A stretch of DNA of 17,302 nt from an uncultured Actinomycetes bacterium (GTDB taxonomy: Bacteria; Actinomycetota; Thermoleophilia; Solirubrobacterales; Solirubrobacteraceae): assembly GCA_937888775.1 (NCBI GenBank), contig CALAQT010000497.1, positions 1 to 17,302 on the forward strand, read 5' to 3'. Shown here piece after piece: positions 1 through 6,572 of this stretch. A program made the position numbers and the translations under genes. The notes beneath the pieces are model-generated. The model did no database searches. It was not told the DNA's origin and saw nothing but the letters and a program-made list of their open reading frames with translations. Each line of letters starts with the position of its first letter. The stretch's first letter is position 1.

Positions 1-2
1 GG

Positions 3-236
3 CGGGTCCTCTACAGCATGGGCTATCAGGGGACCTGCACGTTCATCTTCTTCTGTTCGGGCCCCAGCGCGCAGGTGGCAAACCTGGGTTCCTGGTCAGA
101 CACGGCCGGGTTCGATCTCAACGACGGCAGCGGCCAGACGCAGGTGTTCAAGTCCGGTCCCGGGCTCTACCAGATCACCGTCTCGCCGGGCAACGATACG
201 GCGCGCTGGTCAATCGAGGTGCAGGACTACTACTAA
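3..236 (+). CDS. 3' end of an unrecognised, probably secreted protein (partial)
   Basis: The frame is open to the left edge of the window, so this is the C-terminal end (77 residues) of a gene that begins outside it; an internal Met at 18 need not be the start. The visible part has a Cys pair (GTCTFIFFCSG), many Gly, Ser, Thr and aromatic residues, and ends in a W-S-I-E-V-Q-D-Y-Y tail. That pattern is typical of a small extracellular beta-sandwich, and the cysteines could form a disulfide. I do not recognise a named family and no signal peptide can be judged because the N-terminus is missing. It converges on the minus-strand gene ending at 250, with a palindrome directly after its TAA stop. 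Confidence 0.6.
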   Translation, partial: RVLYSMGYQGTCTFIFFCSGPSAQVANLGSWSDTAGFDLNDGSGQTQVFKSGPGLYQITVSPGNDTARWSIEVQDYY

Positions 237-251
237 GGGCTCGCGAGCCCT
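236..251. terminator. Short perfect palindrome between two convergent stops
   Basis: A 16-nt perfect palindrome (A-GGGCTCGCGAGCCC-T) starts at the last base of the plus-strand TAA stop (234-236) and overlaps the minus-strand TAG stop (252-250). As RNA it can form a GC-rich 5-6 bp stem. There is no U-tract, so this is at best a short bidirectional stop signal. Confidence 0.4.
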
Positions 252-543
252 ACGCCTGATCGGGCGCAGGATCGGGCCAGCGCCGGCCGGCGACCTCCAG
301 CTCGCCTACCTTCAACGAGCCGATCACCACCTCTCCGGCGCTCAGCCGCTTGATCACCGCGTCGGCGATCGCCAGCCGTCCGATCGCCAGCGCGCCGACG
401 GCCGACGCGGCGATCGCCAGCGGCGCCATCGCCGTTGGGCCGAGGAGACGGGCGCCGATGATCACGCCGCCGGTGATTGAGGCGCCGACGACGGTGGCGC
501 CAGCGGTGGTGGTGGTGGGCTTTAGCAGGCTGCTGCTGTTCAT
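250..543 (-). CDS. 97-residue hydrophobic protein of unknown function
   Basis: Start chosen at ATG 543 because an AGGAG Shine-Dalgarno sits 8 nt upstream; the same frame continues upstream into the aminotransferase end, but that extension has no such signal. The N-terminus is Ser/Thr-rich (MNSSSLLKPTTTT). Then follows a Gly/Ala/Ile/Val stretch of about 50 residues with short quasi-repeats of the type G-x-L-A-I-G-R-L-A-I, ending in I-G-S-L-K-V-G-E-L-E-V. This could be one or two membrane helices followed by a short beta-repeat segment resembling bactofilin-like or pentapeptide-like solenoids. It lies 49 nt downstream of the aminotransferase on the same strand and is probably co-transcribed with it. 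Function unknown; the solenoid idea is inference from the periodic hydrophobic pattern. Confidence 0.7.
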   Translation of the reverse strand: MNSSSLLKPTTTTAGATVVGASITGGVIIGARLLGPTAMAPLAIAASAVGALAIGRLAIADAVIKRLSAGEVVIGSLKVGELEVAGRRWPDPAPDQA

Positions 544-592
544 GGTGGTGTCTCCTGGTTGCGGTGGCGTACGTCGATTGAACCGCCGATCG

Positions 593-1894
593 TCAGCGCG
601 GTTCACCCACGGCGTCCAGGGCCTCGGCGATCGTCTGCGCGATCAGCTGCAGGTCGGACTCCGAGACGATGAACGGCGGGGAGATCTGGAGCGTGTTGTT
701 GGTGATCACCCGGATCAGCACGCCGCGCTCGATGCACCGCCGGGCCACCGCTTCACCCGGCGCCTGCGCCACCAGCTGGATGCCCGCCAGCAGGCCGATG
801 CCGCTGCGGACCTCGGCCACCAGCGGGTGCTCGGCCAGCGGCGCCACGGCACGCTTCAGCTCGGGCGCGAGCGCGGCCACCCGGGCCACTAGGTCCTCCT
901 CTTCGAGAACATCGAGGTTTGCCTGCGCCACCGCGCACGCGGTCGCATGACCCGAGTAGGTCACGCCGTGGCGGAAGATCGGCGCATCGGCGCCGTCGAA
1001 GAACGGCGTCCACACCCGGGGGGCGATCAGCACTCCGCCGAGGGGCGCGTAACCGGAGGTGATGCCCTTGGCCATCAGGATCATGTCCGGCGCCAGCCCG
1101 AACAGCTCGGTGGCAAACATCCTGCCGGTGCGCCCGAATCCTGTGATGACCTCGTCGAGCACCAGCAGGATGTCGTATTCGTGGCAGATTGCCTGCACCC
1201 GTTCCAGGTAGCCGGGCGCCGGGAGGATCACGCCGCCGGTGCCGATGATCGGTTCGGCGAACACCGCCGCGACCCGATCGGCGCCTAGGTGCTGGATCGC
1301 TGCCTCCAGGGCATCGGCGTCGTTGGTCGGCACTCGCGCCGTCTCCGGGATCAGCGATTCGGAGCCATAGCCGTCACGGTTGAAGGTCAGGCCGGCCAGG
1401 CTGGTGCCGAATGCGTGCAGGCCGTGGTAGCCCCCTTCGCGGCTGATGATGATGCGCTTGTTGGCGTGGCCGCCCAGCTGCCAGTACCGGCGCACCAGCT
1501 TGGCCGCGGTGTCCACCGCATCCGAGCCGCCGCTGACCAGGAACACCTTGGCGTCGTCGATCGGGCCCAGAGCCGACACGCGGTCGGCGAGCGCCAGCGC
1601 CTGATCGTTGGTGATCCGCCCGAACGTGTGGTAGGTCTCCAGCACGCGCATCTGGCGCGCGGCGGCGTCGGCCAGGCGCGGCCGGCTGTGACCGATGTTG
1701 GCGTGCCACAGGCCGGCGGTCCCATCAAGCAGCCAGTCGCCCTCGCTGGTCTGCAAACGCGCGCCGTCGCCCTTGACGATCACCAGCCGGTCACCGGCGA
1801 CGCTGGGCATGTGCGCCTGCGGCTGCCACAGGGCAGAGCCGGTCTGGCCGGCCTGCACGGGCGACGATGGGCTGTCTGAGCTTTGGAACGTCAT
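593..1894 (-). CDS. Class III PLP-dependent aminotransferase (omega-amino acid type)
   Basis: 433 residues, the usual length for class III (ornithine/omega-amino acid) aminotransferases. Visible motifs, in order: a G-L-W-H-A-N-I-G-H segment near the N-terminus, typical of the beta-alanine/omega-amino acid:pyruvate group; S-G-G-S-D-A-V-D-T-A, the phosphate-binding region; Y-H-G just after; the cofactor-binding aspartate in D247-E-V-I-T-G-F-G-R-T-G; and the Schiff-base lysine K276 in M-A-K-G-I-T-S-G-Y-A-P-L-G-G. The enzyme should move an amino group between an omega-amino acid or amine and pyruvate or another keto acid in the cytosol. The exact substrate cannot be read from sequence. A promoter-like TTGACC-N18-TAGCGT lies about 50-80 nt upstream and a weak GAGG precedes the ATG. 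The small gene at 250-543 follows in the same direction. Confidence 0.93.
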   Translation of the reverse strand: MTFQSSDSPSSPVQAGQTGSALWQPQAHMPSVAGDRLVIVKGDGARLQTSEGDWLLDGTAGLWHANIGHSRPRLADAAARQMRVLETYHTFGRITNDQALALADRVSALGPIDDAKVFLVSGGSDAVDTAAKLVRRYWQLGGHANKRIIISREGGYHGLHAFGTSLAGLTFNRDGYGSESLIPETARVPTNDADALEAAIQHLGADRVAAVFAEPIIGTGGVILPAPGYLERVQAICHEYDILLVLDEVITGFGRTGRMFATELFGLAPDMILMAKGITSGYAPLGGVLIAPRVWTPFFDGADAPIFRHGVTYSGHATACAVAQANLDVLEEEDLVARVAALAPELKRAVAPLAEHPLVAEVRSGIGLLAGIQLVAQAPGEAVARRCIERGVLIRVITNNTLQISPPFIVSESDLQLIAQTIAEALDAVGEPR

Positions 1895-1946
1895 GGCTGA
1901 GGTGGCCTCGCGGTTTGAGGTGTTCCGAGGGTGCGCAGTGATAGGG

Positions 1947-1976
1947 ACGCTAGTCGGGGGTGGGGGCGGGGGTCAA
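1947..1976 (-). promoter_or_regulatory. Putative promoter of the aminotransferase gene
   Basis: On the minus strand TTGACC (1976-1971, five of six matches to the consensus -35) is followed after 18 nt by TAGCGT (1952-1947, TAnnnT type). Transcription would start near 1940, giving a leader of about 45 nt before ATG 1894. Predicted from sequence only. Confidence 0.5.
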
Positions 1977-2090
1977 GCCGGTCACGGCCGGGATTGGCCA
2001 GGCCTGGCGCGGCGCGGGAGGACGTCCGTAACCGGGGTCCGGCGGAGCGCCATGCGGAGGGTCCTGCGGTGCCTATGGCCCGGTTCGGTG

Positions 2091-2096
2091 TACACA
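2091..2096 (+). promoter_or_regulatory. Possible -10 box for a leaderless mRNA
   Basis: TACACA (followed by T) occupies exactly -12 to -7 relative to the A of ATG 2103, the spacing expected when transcription begins at the start codon. No convincing -35 is visible and no Shine-Dalgarno precedes the ATG, which fits a leaderless message but does not prove it. Confidence 0.3.
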
Positions 2097-2102
2097 TTGC
2101 GC

Positions 2103-2267
2103 ATGGCGCCCAATGACGACGATGACGACTGGGTCGGCGTGCCCCCGGAGGGCCGCTATTCGCGAGACCGCGCCAAGCCCGAGTTCTGGCGCAACCGCTG
2201 GCCGCTGGCCGGCGCCGGCATGGCGGTGGTCCTGATCATCTTGGCGGTCGCGCTGATCGTGCGCTGA
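2103..2267 (+). CDS. 54-residue single-pass membrane protein
   Basis: Start taken at ATG 2103: it gives a compact protein with an acidic head (MAPNDDDDDW), a conserved-looking middle (P-P-E-G-R-Y-S-R-D-R-A-K-P-E-F-W-R-N-R) and one C-terminal transmembrane helix (about residues 35-53, A-V-V-L-I-I-L-A-V-A-L-I-V). An ATG at 2052 in the same frame would add an Arg-rich stretch without a ribosome site. The charge pattern predicts the N-terminus in the cytoplasm (positive-inside rule). I believe similar short proteins occur in high-GC actinobacteria, but no function is known to me. It stands alone between divergent and convergent neighbours. Confidence 0.65.
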   Translation: MAPNDDDDDWVGVPPEGRYSRDRAKPEFWRNRWPLAGAGMAVVLIILAVALIVR

Positions 2268-2271
2268 GCAT

Positions 2272-2300
2272 GGGGTCGTGGCCCGCCACGGTGTCACCCC
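2272..2300. terminator. Imperfect hairpin after the small membrane protein gene
   Basis: CGTGG (2277-2281) pairs with CCACG (2286-2290) around a CCCG loop, and GGGGT (2272-2276) can pair with ACCCC (2296-2300) leaving a 5-nt bulge. It lies 5 nt after the stop at 2267, between convergent genes. There is no U-tract; weak candidate. Confidence 0.25.
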
Positions 2301-2369
2301 GCGGCTGCGACGAGCCTTGAGACCGCTGCCGAAGATCGTGGTCACGACGGCCCCGTTTCACCTCCCGCG

Positions 2370-3535
2370 CTAGCTTCGCGCCTCCTGGCGGCCTTCCACG
2401 CACCGATGGAGCGCCGCCAACAGCGCTGCGGCACGCGGATCGACGCCCCCGCCCTCGTCGCGCATCAGGTTCATGGTGTAGGAGAAGCCCACCGGGTGCG
2501 CCGGCCAGACACCGTGCACCGATCCGCCGGCGCCGCCGTGCCCGAACGCGTCGGCGGGCGGTCCGAAGGGCGAGAGCTCGGTCTGCAGCGCGAAGCCCAC
2601 TCCGAACGCGTGTGGCCCCTCCAGCAGGGGATCGTCCATCCGGGCCAGCTCGCTGCGCCCGAGCGAGAGCACCGCGGGCGAGACCAGTCGCTCCAGGCTG
2701 GCGTACAGCGCCGCGACCGAACGCGCGCTGCCGATCGCGTTGGCGCCGGGAATCTCGGCCCGGTGGATCCGCGGGTCGTTCCAGATGAACGTCTCCCGCG
2801 TCCACACCGGTGGGTTGGCCAAAACGCCCGCATCAGCTCGTCGCGCTCGCTGACCTGCGGATCAAACCGTGCCGCCGCGCCCCAGGTGTCGGCCAACTCC
2901 AGCCTCGACACCCGGTGCTGCAGTTCAGCGGGCAGCCCGATGAACAGTTCCAGGTCAAGCGGTCCGGCGATCTCCTCGGCGAAGAAGCGCCCGATACTGC
3001 GTCCGTCGATCCGCCGCACCAGCTCGCCGCACAGCCACCCGTAGGTGAGCGCGTGATAGCTGCGGGCGGCGCGGGGGTCGGCGAACTGGCACTGGCCGGC
3101 GAGCAGGTCGGCCATCCGCCGGTCGTCGTGCAGGTCGCTGGCGCTCACGGCGACGCCGATGCCCGGCAGCCGGGCGGCGTGCGTCACGATCTCCTTCACG
3201 GTTACCGCCGATTTGTCCCCCGCTGCGAACTCCGGCCAGTAGCGATGGACCGGCGCGTCGAGCTCAAGCTGACCTCGGTCGATCAGCATCAGCAGGCAGA
3301 CCGCGACCAGACCCTTGGTGCCGGAGAAGATCAGCGCCAAAGTGTCGGAATTCCAGGGTCGCTGCCCGTCACGATCGGCCAATCCGCCCCAGAGGTCGAC
3401 CACCAGCTCACCGTCCCTGACCGCGGCAAACGCGGCCCCCAGCTCGCCACGTTCCGCGAAGTTGCGCGCAAACTCACGCGCCACGGGCTCGTAGCCGCCG
3501 GCGACGAACCCGCCGATCTCGGCGACGTCCGTCAT
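2370..3535 (-). pseudogene. EstB-like serine hydrolase / beta-lactamase family, frameshifted
   Basis: Two overlapping minus-strand frames together encode one class C beta-lactamase/EstB-type protein of about 388 residues, the normal family length. The first part (from ATG 3535, with an AAGG site 6 nt upstream) carries the nucleophile motif S71-G-T-K74 and a tyrosine motif (S-Y-H-A-L-T-Y-G) and reads as far as L-M-R-A-F. The homologous continuation, A-N-P-P-V-W through the C-terminal F-G-H-G-G-A-G-G-S (the H-G-G triad motif), lies in the -1 frame from about 2822. The switch sits at a run of four A (plus strand 2821-2824); one more base would restore A-F-L-A-N-P-P. Intact members hydrolyse esters or beta-lactams with a Ser/Lys/Tyr centre. 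It begins 12 nt after lutC ends, so it belongs to the lut transcription unit. Either a recent pseudogene or a sequencing error. Confidence 0.85.
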
Positions 3536-3547
3536 CGCCCGCCTTCT

Positions 3548-4225
3548 TCACCCGCGCTCATGGGTCAGGATCACCTCCAGCTGCCTCGGTCCGTGTACGC
3601 CCTCTACGCGCTGAAGCTCGATGTCCGAGGTCGCCGAGGGTCCTGAGATCAGCGTCAGGGCTCGCCGTGACTGGAGCACGGCCGGCGCCAGCGCTCCAAT
3701 CGCCTCCGGGACCCCGTAGACGATCTGCTCGGCGCGGACGACGCACACGTGCACGTCAGGGATCAGCGACAGCACCCGGCGACCCTGCTCGGGTCCGGCA
3801 TCGAGCACGATCGTGCCGGTGAGGGCGACCGCCAGCGCGCATCCGGTCAGCGCCGCCACGCCGCCGTCCAGTTCGGACAACGAGAGTGGCGGGTCGTCGG
3901 GCCGCGCCGGGATCTCGGCGGGTAGCCAGCCGGCCGGCAGCCCGCCGGGCACCGCCAGCGAGTGGACGTCGTGTCGCCGACAGGCCTGGCGCGCGGCCTC
4001 GGCGATGGCTTGATCGTGGGCCGGGCAGTGCACCACCGTCGCGCGATAGGCGCCGCAGCGCTCTGCGAACAGCTCGATCAGCCCCTGGCGATCGACCGGG
4101 CGGTTGCGCGTGTATGCGGTGGCGGGATCGTCATCGGTGCCGGGGTCCCACGCGCCCGGCTCGCCGGCGGGGACATCGGCCAGGGCGGCGCGGATCGTGG
4201 CGAGCATCCGCTCGCGCGCGGTCAC
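3548..4225 (-). CDS. lutC: LutC-type lactate utilization protein (LUD domain)
   Basis: Start chosen at GTG 4225 (GGGGA about 9 nt upstream), giving 225 residues, the usual size; ATG 4207 six codons later is the alternative. The N-terminus (R-E-R-M-L-A-T-I-R-A-A-L) is typical of LutC/YkgG. The C-terminal half holds the LUD-fold signature: S-E-L-D-G-G-V-A-A-L-T-G-C-A-L-A-V-A-L-T-G-T-I-V-L, then R-V-L-S-L-I-P-D-V-H-V-C-V-V. The protein is the third component of the LutABC complex, which oxidises L-lactate to pyruvate. The 'E-T-G-T' seen in many relatives is A-L-T-G-T here. It lies 34 nt after lutB and 12 nt before the EstB-like gene, all on one strand. Confidence 0.85.
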   Translation of the reverse strand: MTARERMLATIRAALADVPAGEPGAWDPGTDDDPATAYTRNRPVDRQGLIELFAERCGAYRATVVHCPAHDQAIAEAARQACRRHDVHSLAVPGGLPAGWLPAEIPARPDDPPLSLSELDGGVAALTGCALAVALTGTIVLDAGPEQGRRVLSLIPDVHVCVVRAEQIVYGVPEAIGALAPAVLQSRRALTLISGPSATSDIELQRVEGVHGPRQLEVILTHERG

Positions 4226-4259
4226 GAGTGGTCGTCCCCGCGTATTTGCCCGGCGGCCA

Positions 4260-5675
4260 CTAGGCTGGATCTCCGTCGCGAGCCCGCCACCATTGCCTGA
4301 ACGTTTGCTTGGGCGGGGCGGGCAGGTCGCGGGTCGCCGTCCATCCGGCCAGTGGCCCGGGCAGCCGTCGCTCGATCCGTCCGTCGCGAGACAGCGGCCA
4401 GCTGCCGATCCGCGCGGCGCGCTGGGCGGCCTCGTAGCGGCGCCGATCGCCCAGCACGGCGGCCATCGCCCGCATCGATGCGCGCTCGCCCAGCGCGTCG
4501 CGACCGCTGGCCTCACGCACAATCCTTGAGCGCAGGTGCACGAGCACGGTCGGGATGTCGATCTTGACCGGGCACACGTCGTAGCAGGCGCCGCACAGCG
4601 ACGAGGCCCAGGGCAGCGTCCTGGCCTGCTTGAGTTCGGCTAGCTGCGGCGTGAGGATCGCGCCGATCGGACCGGGATACGGGGACTCGTATGCGTGGCC
4701 ACCCGTGCGCTCGTAGACCGGGCACACGTTCAGGCACGCCGAGCAGCGGATGCAGTGAAGTGCCTGGCGTCCGACCTGATCGGCGAGCGCGTTGGTACGT
4801 CCGGCATCGAGCAGCACAAGATGGAACTCCTGAGGGCCGTCTCCGGGTGTCACGCCCGTCCACAGGGATGTGTAGGGATTCATCCGCTCGGCCGTCGAGG
4901 AGCGCGGCAGCAGCTGCAGCATCACCTCCAGATCGGAGAAGCGCGGCAGCACCTTCTCGATCCCCATCACGGTGATCAGCGTCTGGGGCAGCGTCGTGCA
5001 CATGCGCCCGTTGCCCTCTGACTCCACCACGCATACCGTCCCGGTCTGCGCGACGGCGAAGTTGGCGCCGCTGATCGCCACGCGGGCCGACAGGAACTGC
5101 TGGCGCAGATAGCGACGGGCGGCCTCGGCCAGCGCGGCCGGATCGTCGCTCAGGTCCTCGGTGCCGGGCAGCTCGCGCCGAAACAGCGCGCGGATCTCGG
5201 CGCGGTTTCGGTGGATCGCCGGTACGAGGATGTGCGATGAGGAATCGCCGGCGAGCTGGTTGATCAGCTCGGCCAGGTCGGTCTCATGCGCAGCGATCCC
5301 GCGGGCGGCCAGCGCATCGTTGAGGCCGATCTCATCGGTTGTGATCGACTTGACCTTGACCACCTCGCCGGCGCCCGTGGCCTGCACCAGATCCCCGACG
5401 ATCCGGTTGGCCGCCGTCGCGTCGGGCGCCCAGTGCACGATCCCGCCGGCCTCGGTCACGGTCCGCTCCAGCGTCTCCAGATGGACGTCGAGATGGCGCA
5501 GCGCATGGGCTTTGATGCGCCGGCCCGCTTCCCGAAGCTGCTCCCAGTCATCCAGTTCGGATACCACCTGGGCGCGCTTGTCGCGGATCGTGTGCGTGGC
5601 CCGGCGCAGGTTGTGGCGCAGCTGCGTGTCGCCCAGCGCCAGGCGGGCCGCCGCTGGGAAGCCTTCAGAGCTCAT
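4260..5675 (-). CDS. lutB: LutB-type iron-sulfur lactate utilization protein
   Basis: 471 residues, standard for LutB/YkgF. The N-terminal two thirds is a LUD domain (for example the A-N-F-A-V-A-Q-T-G-T-V-C-V-V-E-S-E-G-N-G-R segment). A ferredoxin-like region near residues 307-320 reads C-I-R-C-S-A-C-L-N-V-C-P, and a second cysteine set near 360-369 reads C-G-A-C-Y-D-V-C-P-V-K-I-D-I-P; both should bind [4Fe-4S] clusters. Electrons from lactate oxidation would pass through these clusters to an unidentified acceptor. The ATG at 5675 overlaps the lutA stop as ATGA, so translation is probably coupled. The C-terminal tail is Trp/Arg-rich, as in other LutB proteins. Confidence 0.93.
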   Translation of the reverse strand: MSSEGFPAAARLALGDTQLRHNLRRATHTIRDKRAQVVSELDDWEQLREAGRRIKAHALRHLDVHLETLERTVTEAGGIVHWAPDATAANRIVGDLVQATGAGEVVKVKSITTDEIGLNDALAARGIAAHETDLAELINQLAGDSSSHILVPAIHRNRAEIRALFRRELPGTEDLSDDPAALAEAARRYLRQQFLSARVAISGANFAVAQTGTVCVVESEGNGRMCTTLPQTLITVMGIEKVLPRFSDLEVMLQLLPRSSTAERMNPYTSLWTGVTPGDGPQEFHLVLLDAGRTNALADQVGRQALHCIRCSACLNVCPVYERTGGHAYESPYPGPIGAILTPQLAELKQARTLPWASSLCGACYDVCPVKIDIPTVLVHLRSRIVREASGRDALGERASMRAMAAVLGDRRRYEAAQRAARIGSWPLSRDGRIERRLPGPLAGWTATRDLPAPPKQTFRQWWRARDGDPA

Positions 5676-6412
5676 CGGTCCTGCCCCGAGGCGAGGATCT
5701 CAGCCAGATGCGCGGTGCGCACGCCCGCGCGCTGGCGGGAGAGCCCACCGCCGATGTGCAGCAGGCAGGAGCAGTCAAGCGCCGTGCACACCTCGGCACC
5801 GGTGTCGAGGATCGCGCGCAGCTTGTCGGTCAGCATCGCCGCCGAGGTGTCGGCGTTCTTGACCGCAAACGTCCCGCCAAAGCCACAACACGACTCGGCG
5901 TCTCCCAGCTCCACCAGGTCGATGCCTCTGACCTTGCGCAGCAGGCGCAAGGGGGCGTCGCCGACCCGCAGCATCCGCAGCGCATGACAGCTGGGGTGAT
6001 AGGTCACGCGGTGGGGATAGTAGGCGCCGAGATCCTCCACTCCCAGCACGCCGACCAGGAACTCCGACAGCTCGAACACCTTCGGGACCAGCCCGGCGAT
6101 CTCCCTGGCCAGATCGCCGTCGCCGGCTTCCTCGGCCAAGCGCGGGTAGTGGTTTCGCACCATCGCCACGCACGAACCCGACGGCGCCACCACGGCGTCA
6201 AAGCCCTCGGCGCAGAACACGCGCACGAACCTTCGCGCCAGCGCCAGGGCCTCACGGTCATAGCCCGAGTTGGCGTGCATCTGCCCGCAGCACGTCTGCT
6301 CAAGGGGGAACGCCACCTCGTGCCCCAGGCGCTCGAGCACCTGTACCGTCGCCCGCCCGGCCTCCGGGAACAGCGTGTCGTTGACGCAGGTGATGAACAG
6401 CGCGACGCGCAC
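5672..6412 (-). CDS. lutA: LutA-type (Fe-S)-binding lactate utilization protein
   Basis: Start placed at GTG 6412 because the protein then opens V-R-V-A-L-F-I-T-C-V-N-D-T-L-F-P, the conserved N-terminus of LutA/YkgE; a TTG at 6436 would only add an 8-residue extension. 246 residues. Two CCG-type cysteine domains are visible: C9 with C41-C42-G, then H-P-S-C-H-A with E-S-C-C-G-F-G-G and D-C-S-C. This heterodisulfide-reductase-like domain binds Fe-S clusters. With LutB and LutC it forms the L-lactate oxidase complex. It is first in a lutA-lutB-lutC run. A TAGTTT box (6425-6420) lies 7 nt before the GTG, compatible with a leaderless start; no strong ribosome site is seen. Confidence 0.92.
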   Translation of the reverse strand: MRVALFITCVNDTLFPEAGRATVQVLERLGHEVAFPLEQTCCGQMHANSGYDREALALARRFVRVFCAEGFDAVVAPSGSCVAMVRNHYPRLAEEAGDGDLAREIAGLVPKVFELSEFLVGVLGVEDLGAYYPHRVTYHPSCHALRMLRVGDAPLRLLRKVRGIDLVELGDAESCCGFGGTFAVKNADTSAAMLTDKLRAILDTGAEVCTALDCSCLLHIGGGLSRQRAGVRTAHLAEILASGQDR

Positions 6413-6572
6413 CGCTCGCAAACTAGCGCGTGACAACGGTCTCGCGCCGGATCGAGGGGATCTGCGCTCCGGTGAACCGACCGCAGCCGACGGGTACGGC
6501 CTGCGAACAGCAGGAGGATCGCGTCTAAGATCGAGCGGCGGGCGCCCCGATCACCGATCGCCCAGCGCGTCG
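6413..6572. promoter_or_regulatory. Divergent control region of lutABC and the FAD dehydrogenase
   Basis: About 160 bp separates the two start codons. On the minus strand TAGTTT (6425-6420) fits a -10 box for lutA. On the plus strand TAAGAT (6526-6531) could serve the dehydrogenase, with a start near 6538 and a leader of about 35 nt. No strong palindrome or GntR-type (LldR/LutR) operator stands out, and no lut regulator gene lies in the window. Shared control is inferred from geometry and function. Confidence 0.4.

Noticed and set aside
1289..1879. Long plus-strand open frame opposite the aminotransferase
   Set aside because: It is antisense to a gene with full PLP motifs, has an Arg/Gly/Ala-biased composition and no domain; long antisense frames are expected at this GC content. 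The same applies to 350-892.
2818..2832. Programmed -1 ribosomal frameshift in the EstB-like gene
   Set aside because: The site reads GCG-TTT-TGG; slipping -1 would pair the Phe tRNA with GTT, which is not a good slippery heptamer, and no obvious downstream stimulatory structure was found. Mutation or read error is simpler.
6410..6436. TTG 6436 as the lutA start
   Set aside because: GTG 6412 matches the conserved V-R-V-A-L-F-I-T-C start of LutA; the TTG adds a non-conserved tail and lies in a TTGTCA motif.
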